A DNA stretch of 64,000 bases, from assembly GCA_964036045.1 (NCBI GenBank), contig OZ038382.1, positions 75,626,687-75,690,686 of the forward strand, written 5' to 3'. Position 1 is the stretch's first letter; every line of letters begins with the position of its first letter. The DNA comes from Eutreptiella sp. 'Long Island Sound 2002'. Its lineage: Eukaryota; Euglenozoa; Euglenophyceae; Eutreptiales; Eutreptiaceae. Shown here piece by piece: positions 19,371 through 30,494 of the stretch. Under the pieces are notes generated by a model. The model had not been told where the DNA came from and did no database searches. It was given only the letters and a program-made list of their open reading frames with translations. Position numbers and translations under genes: made by a program.

Positions 19371-22300
19371 TAGGAAGATCCCATGTGACATGGCAGTGAC
19401 CTCAGCGCCACAAGCCATGCCACCTCAGCACCTATGGGACCCCAAAACAAAGATTGCACATCTATAGATGGCACTATAAAAGGGAGGATGCCCATGTGGG
19501 CAGTTTTGCCATGATTGTAGAATATTGTCTAACTATCTTTTCTTAAATCTGTAGTAATTCTGAGTTTCCTTGTTGTTACACTATCTCCTTTGACTGCAGC
19601 CCTTCATGTTGTGGATTTGATCCTGTGGTCCCTTGCTTGCACTGTGGGTACTTATATTTCTGGTTAATTTCATCAAAACATATTTATTTGGAAAACCTGA
19701 TCTACATTAAGAAGCAGCAGGAGCAAGCAGGGGCACAAACAAAACAATATCATCAAAGCACTCAACAGTGAAAGCCTGTTCTAACTTTCTAGAGTACGTG
19801 GAGGACCCCGTAGCGTGCCCGTGAGAGCAGAGTCGCTCAGAGCGCCAGAGATTTCACTTGATTTTGATGATTCGCCAATTAAATCTTCCAATAATCTACC
19901 TCATTCTCAACCAAAGCATGGTTTGGTATCGCTTACAGATACGTTTACGTGCTCCCTAGCCCTTAACCGTATGTTTTCCTGTCCGTTGGACTGTTTGTGA
20001 CTCCTCATTCTGCTTCATTCCAGCTTCATCCATCCTAACTTGGTGCCAATTCAGCCCAAATCAGATCAGATTGAGCAGATTGTGCCTCATCGAGAGTACA
20101 ATTCAATTTTTTTCTGGGACTTACCCGCACTACCTTCTGTGTTGACGTAACGACACACCCCACTGTGTTTTTTGAGGGAGGTTGTAAGTGCGGCTAACCC
20201 CCATCTGCTCTGATTTTCACACATCTGCCCCAGATTGGCTACATTTTGGCCATTTTAAATACTTCAGCGCTACTGCCGACCCCCAGACGATTCCCGGGGA
20301 CTGAACTATATAATTTTGACGTGCCAGATTCAGCGCCACTGTCCATTCATTGTAAAGCCGCCGCGTTCCGATGATTTACCCAGAATGGCCATTTGCCGCT
20401 GGTGCGTGTGCGCGACCCAAATCGGCCATACATTTTTTCCAAATCAGATGTATATAAATCTTTTCAGATACATTCAGACACCCAGATGTAATTATGTTCA
20501 TCCGCCTTAATTTTTTACATAGACTGGGATTTTAGTCTCGGTCATATGAGCATGGACTTGTCTAGTGTTCTTGCTGCCCTCTCCTCCCATGGGGTCCCCT
20601 CGGTCACCGGAGCTAACATCCAGGTCGCATCCCGGCAAGGCTGCACCCCGGGGCTAACCGGCCCTGAGCCCTCCGGGACCTTCATTCATCCGGGACAGCA
20701 ATTACAAGGCGACATACATGAATAACAACGACATATGGCCAAGCTATGGTGTGTACTGGGATTTGAGAATGTTCCTATGCCTGCTCATTTATGACACTCT
20801 CCTCTATTGATACTATTCATATATATATTTATATATATACTCTATTGATATTGACGTTGCCAGTTCTACATGAATCTTCTGGAATTCAACAATTGCGCAA
20901 AAAAGCATTGGGGAAAGTGCAACCATTGGACGAACTGGCCAAGTTTGATGCTCACCTTCCGATGAAAGAAATTTAGTCTCGGCAAACAGGCCAAAGTCGC
21001 ATCCAGCTTCATTAATTATTCTTGCAGCGTTCGACAATGCCATGTTCACTAAAATCTTGGTGCTTGGTTGATCTCCAGCGGGGAAATGAATGTAAATGAA
21101 CCCTTCTTTAGTCCATTTTTGTTGGGAAGGCTTCCATAGGCCATTAATCGAAGTTGCTAAGCATGTTCATAATACAAAAACAAAATTCAAAAAGCCCAGA
21201 GCACTTCCCAAGTACCTATCTAACGCAGAGCACCAAGCAAAAAACAATACACTTGAATCATTCATGTCCATGAACCAGCTGAAGAATTCTTCAATGGATT
21301 CACCTAGTGGTCATTTAGCATGCCGATGCAAATAGCAAAGAAAGCATGCCAACATTGAAGTGAAATCAAAAAAAACAAAAATACCTGCTATACGACACCA
21401 GCAACGCTACGGCGACAAAGATTCATTTGTGATGGACCTTTAACACGTGTGAATCGAAAGAATCGACACTTCACACCAAACCCAGCCACCAATAGAATTG
21501 TATGGGTCCAAAACCACATAAATCCCCGATCTCGTAAATTAAAAGCCACAAAAAGTGAATTTTTGAAAATGAAAAGTCAGCAAGCACACGTACCATCCCG
21601 ATTTTTGCCGCGCGTGTACCGGGCCAGGACACAGGTAGTTCAGCACCCATGGGTTCTACTGCATCCCCCTTGGAAGGTATGCTGTAGGGGAGGCAAGGGG
21701 TAGGCTTGGATCGGTCTTAGGACCGATGCAATCGGCACAAGCTCAAAGAGGAAAAGCCAACTCTAATGCAGCAACCCACAATGGAACAAAGGGTGTTGCC
21801 GAGGAGGAGACTGGACCGCTTCGCCTCTCAAAAAAGCTCTGCATACCCAGAAGACCTAGACTGTAGGAAGTAACTGACGCCGCACGCGTCAGTGCGGCAG
21901 TGAAACACCGCACTGTGGTAGGGGTAAGTTTCCTTCATGGTGACGACTTTTTTAAAAGACCTGCGGAAGACACTATCGGGGTGGTGCATAGAAAAGCCCA
22001 AAATTCTCTACCCAGATTGCCCAGAAAATTGTTGAAAACTTCAATGCGGAAACGGGTGGTCAAGTGAGAGCTCTGGCGGTAGGCCACGGTTAAGACATGG
22101 TCGCGCAAGCTGGGCTTCAGAAATTTTTAGGTTCGCACCAAGACATGCACTGCAGACACCGAGAAGTCCGAAAGTTTGGTGCCCAACAAAGATCGGGTAA
22201 CAAATGCGAGATTGTGCCTACAAGACCCACTCTACAAGATGTCGGAACCCGGACTAAGTGCGACAAACATCGTGCGGTAGTCACCCGTCGCCCAAGGTAT

Positions 22301-23960
22301 CCCCAGGACAAGATCACAACCAACAAAGAAACTGTCAACGGCGTGCTAGCGGCAATAAGTGTGAGTCACTGGGTACGATGAAGAGACAATATTTGCCATG
22401 GCCAATAAGACAGCCTTCCATTCCACAATCCTAAATGCATTTTCCACAACAGTCAGCACCATTGCCCATCGCTATCCTAATCAAGTGGAGCAGTTGGAAA
22501 TCTTGTTGAGTTCCAATCGCAAGCTGCTCACAAGCATTCCTACCACCTAGTCTTTACCCCGAAGGGCGCATGACTGCAGACTCAGTTTGCACACTCTCAA
22601 CACGAAGCGAGACCTTCGCAACAACTCTGCCAAAAAATTCACTACATCCGATGGGGCGGATCTTCAACTTCTCAGAGAGTGGAAGTGTCCAAGGGGAGAG
22701 AAGTGATGCTTCACATGTACCGGGCAGCAGAAGCATGGTTGGTCCTCTGCACGTAGCGGTCAACAAAGTCTGTTAGACAACTGAAGAAAGCTGCTGCACG
22801 GTCACATTCAATTAGCCCAACGCCCCAAGATGGGCAGAACCCAAAGTCGCCCATACCGGAACCTGACAGGGGGGCACGAAGGGTCAGTGTTGCAGGTTCT
22901 GCAGAGTCCATAGCGTCACCGTGTGAGACCAAGAAAGGCGGAGGTACGGAGAGAGGCTCCGGCGGAAAGAAATAGCGCATCTTCCCAACGCTTAGGGGTC
23001 ATGGACGTCTACAACGCCATGAGAAAAGACGGGTCTACAAGCCTTGGAGCTGGCGCCTTGGACAACCAAGTCGTGGATGAGTGCTACAAATTCAGGCCAG
23101 GACTCGCGGTCCTCCTTTCTGAGCGTCGCAGATTGAGAATGTGAACGCGTAACTGAGCTAGTCGGATGATCTTGCAAGACCGCATTGCAAAGGGCATCAA
23201 TGCTTACTTCGCAGAATGCAAGTAGGGGGTGCTAAATCGGCGAGAACCAAACTTTCATACGACTTTTCCACCACGTGTCGCTAACACCAATACGCATTTA
23301 TGGAAGGCGAGCAAAGGGGCGCTTTCTCAAATGAAGGATACTAAATCAACGATTTCAGAATGTCAGTAATGGCGGAGCCCAATTGACAGCGTGGGGGGCA
23401 CAAGATGTGCCGGCGTCTGGGTATGCAACGAGGGACAATTTTTAGAATGCTCGGCCAGAGTGGCGGCTCAGGCTGGTGAAGAGCCGTGACCAAACGCACG
23501 GCGGGTGCCAAAAAGACGGGTTGAGGTTGGTGGGCCCGCAAGTGTAGTGGCTGCACGATAGGCGGTCTGTCCCACGGGTTGGAGACTCAAGGCAGGAGCC
23601 GTAAACCAAACAGCTATGCACTTTGATGAACACGTTACGCGAGATTTCTTTGTTACATAAGTGAACCGCTGCGACGTGGGTGAGGACCGCTCTCCTTGAA
23701 TGGAAGCAGTGCCGGTTGCAAAGTGCAGAGAAAAAAGCTATTAACGTATCAGTACTTGAATCATGCAAATGCATAGCTTCAGTGGTAGCGCAATTGGAAA
23801 CACCGGCACGTGGAAACGGCATTGTCCCGGCAGGCGCCGTGGTCGGTTCTGCAATGGCAGGCGAAGAATCCGCTCTTCTATGACCAGGGGCTTATTCGTT
23901 CGGACGCCACATATGGTAATCATAAGCATGATAACCGAGAATGAGCGCACCAGGGGCTGG
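19371..23960. other. Gene-poor stretch
   Basis: About 4.6 kb in which I support no gene. All open frames are short, unrelated between strands and without domain motifs. It contains an AT-rich microsatellite (20819-20842), a TTTAGTCTCGG word repeated at 20532 and 20972, and GC-richer DNA from 21560 that looks like old repeat. The region 22000-23700 resembles 48900-50000 in style, but I could not establish homology by eye. Confidence 0.4.
20819..20842 (+). repeat. AT microsatellite
   Basis: Alternating AT/TA steps with one TTT interruption, flanked on both sides by CTCTATTGATA. Confidence 0.8.
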
Positions 23961-23962
23961 TT

Positions 23963-24033
23963 CATGGAAGCATATATGGGGCGCCTCTCCACGACCGAGT
24001 GCACCTACCTACCTACCTCATGGAAGCATATAT
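23963..24033 (+). mobile_element. 41-bp micro-insertion with 15-bp target duplication and ACCT tail
   Basis: CATGGAAGCATATAT occurs exactly at 23963-23977 and 24019-24033. Between them 41 bp begin GGGGCGCCTCTCCACGACCG and end in four ACCT units. A 15-bp duplication and a simple-repeat 3' tail are the signature of target-primed insertion of a severely 5'-truncated LINE or SINE. Confidence 0.65.
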
Positions 24034-24970
24034 TGTTTTTGGAAAGGGGTTCGCAGTACAGTAACGTAGACGAAAAACAAAAATGTAAAATGTAAATGTT
24101 AAAAAAAATGTTTTCGCCGAAAAATTAGATAATGTAAAAAGTTGTTTTTTAATAATCGGTGGTCCCGGATAATGTACTTGGATATTTTCATCGATTTTTG
24201 CTTCGGCGCCTTGGGCGCCCCATGTAGAGTCTCTTCCAAGAAAGAAGTAGAAGAGGCGAGGAGGCGGAAGATAGGGGGGTGGGTGGTTTCGGCTCGACCC
24301 CTCGGTTTCAGCTTTTGTTGTACCTATCTACTCCCACTCGTCCTCTCGAAGGCACCTAACACAAGCAGTGGACCAAAACTACATTGATCTTAAGACATCG
24401 TCAACGTGCTAGTCCCTCTTGGGTCGGTGGACGCACCTCCTTGACCGAGAGAAGCACTCGACGACAGGATCTTGCCAGACGGTATCCATTTCATCGTCCG
24501 TCATCTGTAATTCCCCAGCCTCCCCATCTCCCATGGTTGCCAAAACGTCCTCCCACTCTGCCTCAACGGCTTTCCTATCCTTGGAGTCGCAGCCCGAATC
24601 TTCAACCGCAGAATGGCGACGGGACGGTTCCCGTCGAGCAGTCTCGATAATCCGATTCGTGCCGTCACCTGAAACGGCAAAATCCCTCGACCAACCACCG
24701 GCCACTCGGAATAGCCTATGGATCTAACACAAAAGAGGAGTACCAATGGCACATTCACATTCCCTACCAACAATCTGACAAAGCAGCATAGTAAAAGTCA
24801 GCAACAAGGGCTAGCGGAGATTTGTGGCACGATCTCGATATTGCAGCATTGAAGTTAGATTAACAATTGGAATCATCAGCAATTCTCAAATTCGCTTCGA
24901 CAACACTAACACATACCATCAAAAAAAGTTAAGAACGGTATCTCATACACAGCCTACGTACTTTGAAAGG
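24034..24970. other. Unassigned DNA between two ACCT-tailed insertions
   Basis: AT-rich at 24040-24180, then mixed. A minus-strand frame at 24705-24409 (98 codons, acidic middle and a Trp/Arg-rich start) is the only coding-like trace; it begins ATGGCCGGTGG and has no recognised motif. Confidence 0.3.
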
Positions 24971-25016
24971 AGGTAGGTAGGTAGGCAGGTGCACTCGGTC
25001 GTGGAGAGGCGCCCCA
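24971..25016 (-). mobile_element. Second copy of the ACCT-tailed element 3' end
   Basis: Read on the minus strand this repeats the insert at 23978-24018 almost exactly, with an extra GCCT before the ACCT tail. Because the upstream sequence continues as GC-rich DNA toward 25440, this copy is probably longer; its 5' end and target duplication were not found. The short minus-strand frames in 25090-25410 show no recognised domain. Confidence 0.5.
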
Positions 25017-25439
25017 TGGTTCCCCCTGGCGTCGCCCCTGTGACGAACAGGAAGAGGCTCCGCGCGTGAAGAGGGGAGGCGGCTTACATCCCGCTAGACC
25101 TGACTGTTGGCCCCCAACAAAGTTGCCCCGGGCAGCACCGGGAGGGCTGATCGCCGCCAGCGTGACGTGCTTGTCTCGCCGGGAGGGTCTGCCCCCGTGC
25201 TTGCGCACGTCCCCTCCTTTGGGCGGAACCCTAGAGGTTCAGCGGACTTCCTGGCGTATCCCGTTCCCAAGGCATGCATGCACATTCTTGGTACTAGGGT
25301 TCCGCGGCGCTTGGGTGTCGCACGCTTCGCCTCGAGTCCCAAAGCAGCGCAGGCCTTAGGATGCAGCCTTACCCCCGGTCTCCGGATCTCGTTTGGCCGG
25401 GTGAGCTGCATGGCACGGGCTGCCTCAGTGCCCGGGCTG

Positions 25440-26956
25440 TGGACACAGGGTTTTCTACTGTTGTGCGGCGTTTGTGTTTGGGTCCGGGTTGCGGTTGGGT
25501 GTGGGTTTAGTTAACCCCACCAGTCCTGGCTGGGGTCTTGGGCGGGTGTGTTTGGGTATGATGTGTGGTTTTGTCCCTCTTTTGCCGGCTGTCTGTGGTG
25601 TTCGTGGTTGGGCTTAGGTTTCGGCCTGCTTATGGGACGTGTGTGGTTGCGTGCGCGCACCGCTTGCCCCCCGCCGTTTCGGGTTCCGGTGTGCGATGTG
25701 GGCGTGCGTGCTGGGGTTCGAGTTTCGGCTGCGCCCCACCTCTCCTTGGGGGCATTTTCGGGTGTGTGTGTGCTCGTTCGCCCGTCCCACGTGGTCTCCT
25801 GCACCTCCTGGTTGGGGTTGCTGTGCGGGCGTGCGTGTTTGTGCGCGCGCCCCGCTTGTTCCCCGGCTTTCCTGGCTGGGATGCGGTGTGTGGGCGTGCG
25901 TGCTGGGCCCGGGTCCCGGCTGTGCCCCGCTCTTCTTGATTGGGTTGTCGGGGTGTGTTTTTCGTGCTTTTTTTTTAGCGTGTCTTGGTTTGGCTTTGTG
26001 GTATCAGTTGCTGGCTGTCCCTGTCCCGGGCCTTGTGGTCCCTGCCCCCCCATCCCCTTTCTTTTGGGCTGGGCTGCTGACTCTTTTGTTTTTTTCCAGC
26101 GTGGTGTGTGTCTGCATGTTTCCGTGTCCCTTTTCCCGGTGGGCCGCTGTTCCTGGCTTGGTGTTGCCGGTTTTGGCTGGGTGGTCCCCCTGTGCCTCTT
26201 TGGGGGTCCTGTCTTCGGTGCCTTCTGGGTGGGGGGTTGGGCCGCCTCTTGTGGTGTTGGCGGGCGGTTTGATGGCTGTGGGCTGTTCTCTCGCCCCCCC
26301 CCCTCCCCCCCTGTTTTCTCTTTCTGGGGGGGGGGCTGCCTGTTCCTCCCTCTGCCTTCTCCTGGCTCGCGCATGCACTGGCTCGCATTCGGTGTGGTCT
26401 TCCGGCCTGCTGTTGGCGGTTGCGTTCTGCTTGGCCGTGTTCTGGCCCCATGGGTTGGGTGGGCTATGTACACGTTGGGCTCGGCGCCCCTTCCTGCCGG
26501 GTTAGGTCCTGGCTCTGCTGGCTCGACAGCTGCGCCAGGCGGCTGCGTGTGGCTCTGGGTTAGGGGGCTTGGGTCGTCCGTGTCCTTTCTCCTCTGCGGT
26601 GCCGGTTTTAACCTTCTGGGTGGTCCGCCACCGTTGTTGCCGGGCGCGCGGTGGCCCCGAGTGTGGCCTGCGATGCCGGTGTACGGCGTGCTGGTGCGGC
26701 GCCTTCCGGGGTGTGCGGTGGCTTGTTTCGGTTAGTCCTTCAGGTTAGGGTCAGTCGTGCCGTGTTGTGCCGCTCTGTGCCGCGTCGCGTTGCGTCGTGC
26801 TGTGGCGCGTTGCACTGTGGCGCGCTGTGGTGCGGTGTGCCGTGGTCTCGCGTTGTGCCGTGGTGGGTCAGTGGAGGTCAGCCTGGCCTGTGTCGTGGTG
26901 CGGAGTGCGGGCTGCCGTGTGGCTGGCTGGTAGCTGGGGGGTGCGGTCAGGTGTGG
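25440..26956 (+). repeat. Third GC-rich composite: degenerate array 2, pyrimidine tail, GTGCTG tail
   Basis: The order of parts repeats that of 5638-9120. First a decayed array with CCTGGCTGGG and TGTGTGTG words (25520-25950), then a T- and C-run segment (25960-26350), then nearly A-free simple sequence with GTGCTGTGGCG and GTGCCGTG words (26720-26950). The block is split at 26956 by retrotransposon G2a and resumes at 47585-47690. Open frames up to 395 codons here are compositional. Confidence 0.65.
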
Positions 26957-27437
26957 TGTAACGGCAGCAGTGACAGCACTCAATTTATACATCAATGTGA
27001 TCAGAATTTCAATGATTCTCAGATGTACATTAGTGCAGTAAATTTTCCGCTTGTTTTCATGTTTTCCGTTCGCCGCCAGATGTCGCCTGTGAGCGCGCGT
27101 CGAGTCGCATTTGTCTTTCGTGGTTTCCCAATCAGATTTATTTAAATTATTTCGAATGACCTCACTTTGAGTCATTATGTGCGATGGATGCACAATGAGA
27201 TTCTATGTCTGCTCCATTTTTGTAGAACGGGTTTTCTGACTATTCATATTCCACCATGGAGTTCAATGGGCTTACAAGTGCTTCGCATATGTCGCTCCCA
27301 GAGGCTGGATATGGATCTGAAGAGGGTCAGTTGGGTTCCGAGATATCAGGGGCAGTGTCGGGCGTTACGACCCCTGGGGCATCAAGGCTACAGGCTTTGC
27401 AATCACAAGAAAGATCCGCCACTATGCAGCGGTTACA
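26957..27437 (+). repeat. G2a 5' LTR
   Basis: Starts TGTAACGGCAGCAGTGACAG and ends GCAGCGGTTACA. It includes the Gag start codon (ATG 27256 in CACCATGG) and the first 60 codons of Gag. The AT-rich TTTATTTAAATTATTT (27136-27151) is the only TATA-like candidate. Confidence 0.93.
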
Positions 27438-27449
27438 TGGTAGCAGAGG
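27438..27449 (+). promoter_or_regulatory. Primer-binding site, initiator-Met tRNA
   Basis: TGGTAGCAGAGG directly abuts the LTR and is exactly complementary to a tRNA 3' end CCTCTGCTACCA, the animal-type initiator-Met end. It is at the same time translated as part of Gag. Confidence 0.85.
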
Positions 27450-29026
27450 AAATCATGACTCTGCTTCTGGAATCTCCACGGACGCCCTGAGATCATCGGA
27501 CTTTAGTGGGGCCATCACTCGTCCTGGGTCACTTCGTGTTCCCCCTGAGGTTACATTTGTGGCTTCCCCCCAGCAGACCGAGGATCAACCTTCAGAGTGT
27601 CCTTACTGTGGCCATAGACATTGGCCTGGAGTTCATACTTGTGCTGATTGTTGTATGAACGCCCCACCTAACCTTAAACCCGGTCGAGAATCTCCCTCCT
27701 CAAGTGAATCTGGTTCCAACTCTCACGCTCTACCTGATCTTGAAGACAGCAGCAGCGAAGGAGAGCCGTCTAATACTGGAATTAGTGAGATTTCTGGTGA
27801 ATACTGGGAAAACCACTTCCAGGAAATCTGGAATCAGGAGTTCTTGCACCGTCAAAATTGGCTACTGGTGGAGGCAGGTTATCGAGGCCGTCTGAGGGAC
27901 TGGTTCAGAGCGTCGTGCCAGTTCATCAGGGACAGTGGCCGCCTGCGATTCGACGCCACATTGCAGGAACAAGAGGATTGGGAGGAGCTGATGGACCAGT
28001 TCGACCACCAGGCTGCCGTGATGGTTCAAATGGCCATCATCGCAGAGGAGAGACGCCAGAATGTGTATCAGCACGCTGGTCCGTTGGGCGCCTGGGGTCC
28101 GAACGACGAAGAAGTGCACGAAATGAGGTGTGATTCGACACATTCTCACCTCTCCAGGGAGCAATTGTCCAAGCTTCCCAACTCTAACTCTAGTGTTGAT
28201 ACTTGGGTTGATGAGGTAAGAAGCAAAGGAAAAGGTACTAGATGCCCATCCTGTGGTGAGTATGCCAAGGACTGCTCCTGTCGGCGCCAGATTTCTTCGC
28301 TGGAAGACAGGGTGAAGGAGCTGAAGAGGGCTGCCAAGGAGAAAAAGCGGGATGACGACAGCAAGTGGAAGGAGATGGAGCAGAAGCCTGAAAGATTGAC
28401 CAATCTGGTACAAAATCTGAGCACTACTGGGCTCACTGGACCAGCGCCTACAATGGCAAGTCACCCAGCACCTACCTCCTCAGCTGCACCTGCATCCACG
28501 CCTTACGGTGTTCCACATTCTCCGGCACCCCCAGCTTTTACTGGCCCACTCCCAGCTTTTACTGGAAATTCTGGTATTCCCCCTACTGGATTTACAAGTC
28601 CTATTGGGTTTAATCTGGGTACAGAAGGAGGAGAGTCTTCGTCAGGAAGGTCTGTACTGTCTGCAAGTACTGTTGGTGATGTTGATGGAAAAGCAAAGAC
28701 CACCGTGAAAGAGAGATCAATGGCCTTGAAGAAGAAGGACAAAGAAAAAAAAGAAAACGAAGCCAAAATTAAGGGAAAACAGAAGAAATTGAAGGAGATG
28801 AGGTATCATCAAGGACAACCAACGCCGTTTGTACAGCCTACTGTGGATCAGGCGTTGCTGGCGGCCGCAGTTGCTCAAGCACAGGCAATGGGAGGCGCCG
28901 CCGTCAACCCAGTTTTTGTCAATCCTGTTGGCACATCCACAGGTTTCAACCTGAACAACCTGAGAAATCCTTTGCACATGAGGCTTAGAGGTTCAGTGAT
29001 GAAGCAGCCTAAGTTCTCAGGGCATT

Positions 29027-29092
29027 CAAATTATTGAGCCCGGCCTGGCCAGCCACAAAAGGCGCCGTTCAGTGCAAAAAATCCAAATTATT
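29027..29092 (+). mobile_element. 48-bp micro-insertion in G2a gag with 9-bp duplication
   Basis: CAAATTATT flanks the insert (29027-29035 and 29084-29092). G2b has a single corresponding CAAATTACT and no insert. The 48 bp start GAGCCCGGCC and end in AAAAAATC, so a tiny truncated retroposon with an A-rich tail is plausible. Confidence 0.6.
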
Positions 29093-30494
29093 GGGCTTCT
29101 TTCGAAAGACAATTCATGGTCTGGTTGCAGACGGAGAAACTCGACAAGGAACTCTGCATTCTCGGGTTGATGGACTGTTTGACTGGCAAACTCAGGGAAA
29201 GTACATATAATGTTTATGTGAAAAGGCAGAATCAAGGACATCCCCTGACTTATGAAGCGCGGTGGCGAAGTCTCAAAAAGAAAGGCTCTCGACTCCCTGA
29301 GGATCATTACAGGAACCGCCTTGAGAACTTCAGGGCGATCAAGAAATTGTTTCTTGAAGAGATCCAAATAGCAAGGCAGGATTGGGAGTTTTTGGTGCAG
29401 GAGGCGGGGAACTCGGGGGAAGGCCTTTCTGAAGGCGAGATGAAGAAGATTCTCCTGAGCAAGCTCACGCAGGAGAACAAGCAGAAGATCAGGGACTCCC
29501 AGGCGGACCAAAAAGTCCTGGGCAATTGGGTCGAAATCCGAGGATTGCCGGAGACTACGGGAAAAATGGCAGTTCGTGAGTTGCTACACTCTATCAGTGC
29601 TACGGGATCGAAAGATATCACCATTCGTGAGGGCAGATGGAGAGTTGGTTTCCATGATTCTGAACAGTCGAGTTTTTCTGTAGCATGGTGGATGGAAAAG
29701 TGAAGTATAAGGGGACAGTTTTGAAGGTGCGGCCGTGGATCTTCTCGTATGGAGTCGAGCAGATCTGGGACCAACTTGAAAAGTATGCAAACTTAGAACG
29801 CCAGAAGTCACAGGATGCACAAGGCTTCGGAGGCAAGGTCAGTGCCGTTGGTGAGAAGGGATGCTCTGTGTGCATTGCCCTTGGAAAGGAAGGTCGAGCG
29901 GCGACTCACACGACCGCAGATCACAGGGGGACGCCCTCAGATATCAAGACAATTCAGTCCAAAATGGATGGAAAGGGAAATTCTCCCAAAGGTCCCCAGC
30001 AGGATGGAGCACGAGATGTTGACAGAAATGGACGGGGAAGAGGTAGAGGGCAGTTCAAAGGACAGAACACAGATTGGACACCAAAGGATTACTCGCAGAA
30101 GAACGGAGATCCAGGTGGCTCAAGAGAGAGCGGAGCTGGTGGAAAATCTGGTGGAAAATCTGGCGAAAAGGGTGGAAAGGGACAAGGAAAATCCGGGAAT
30201 CAAGAGGATTCCAAGGTGAATGGCAACCCCCTGTATACGGAGACGCCAGCAAACAAGACCTTTCGCAGCAACAAGGATACTGGAGGTCAAGGCAAGGGCA
30301 GGTCCAACGAATTCAACCCCAATTCCAACACCTCCAACAACAAAGGCCAAGGAAGTAAGAAAGCTGGTGGTGGAAAGTCATGTGGTGGTCGTGGACGTGG
30401 AAAAAGAGTCAATGCCGTTGCAGCAGGAGAAGAATGGGTTGACGAAGGACAAGTACAGGACGTGCAGCCGAACGTCGAAGAAGAATGGCAATAG

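Larger units (their letters stand above)
27256..30494 (+). pseudogene. G2a gag (disrupted)
   Basis: ATG at 27256 lies in the LTR; the frame runs through the LTR end and primer site. Features in order: a Cys pair pattern CPYCGHRHWPGVHTCADCC (27598-27654), Ser-rich acidic segment, second Cys cluster RCPSCGEYAKDCSC, coiled coil (28290-28430), Pro/Ala-rich linker, Lys-rich stretch, capsid-like helical region (29090-29600), a CSVC...H...H cluster (29861-29921) and a Gly/Lys-rich RNA-binding-like tail ending VEEEWQ then TAG (30492-30494). Lesions: a 48-bp insertion at 29036-29083 bringing a TGA at 29035-29037, and a 1-base deletion near 29670 relative to G2b. Confidence 0.85.

Noticed and set aside
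22097-22381. Short ORFs in 21-24 kb
   Set aside because: No motif, no neighbour support, similar lengths on both strands as expected by chance.
25548-26735. 395-codon plus-strand ORF and minus-strand partners
   Set aside because: Low-complexity GC-rich repeat; frames overlap on both strands.
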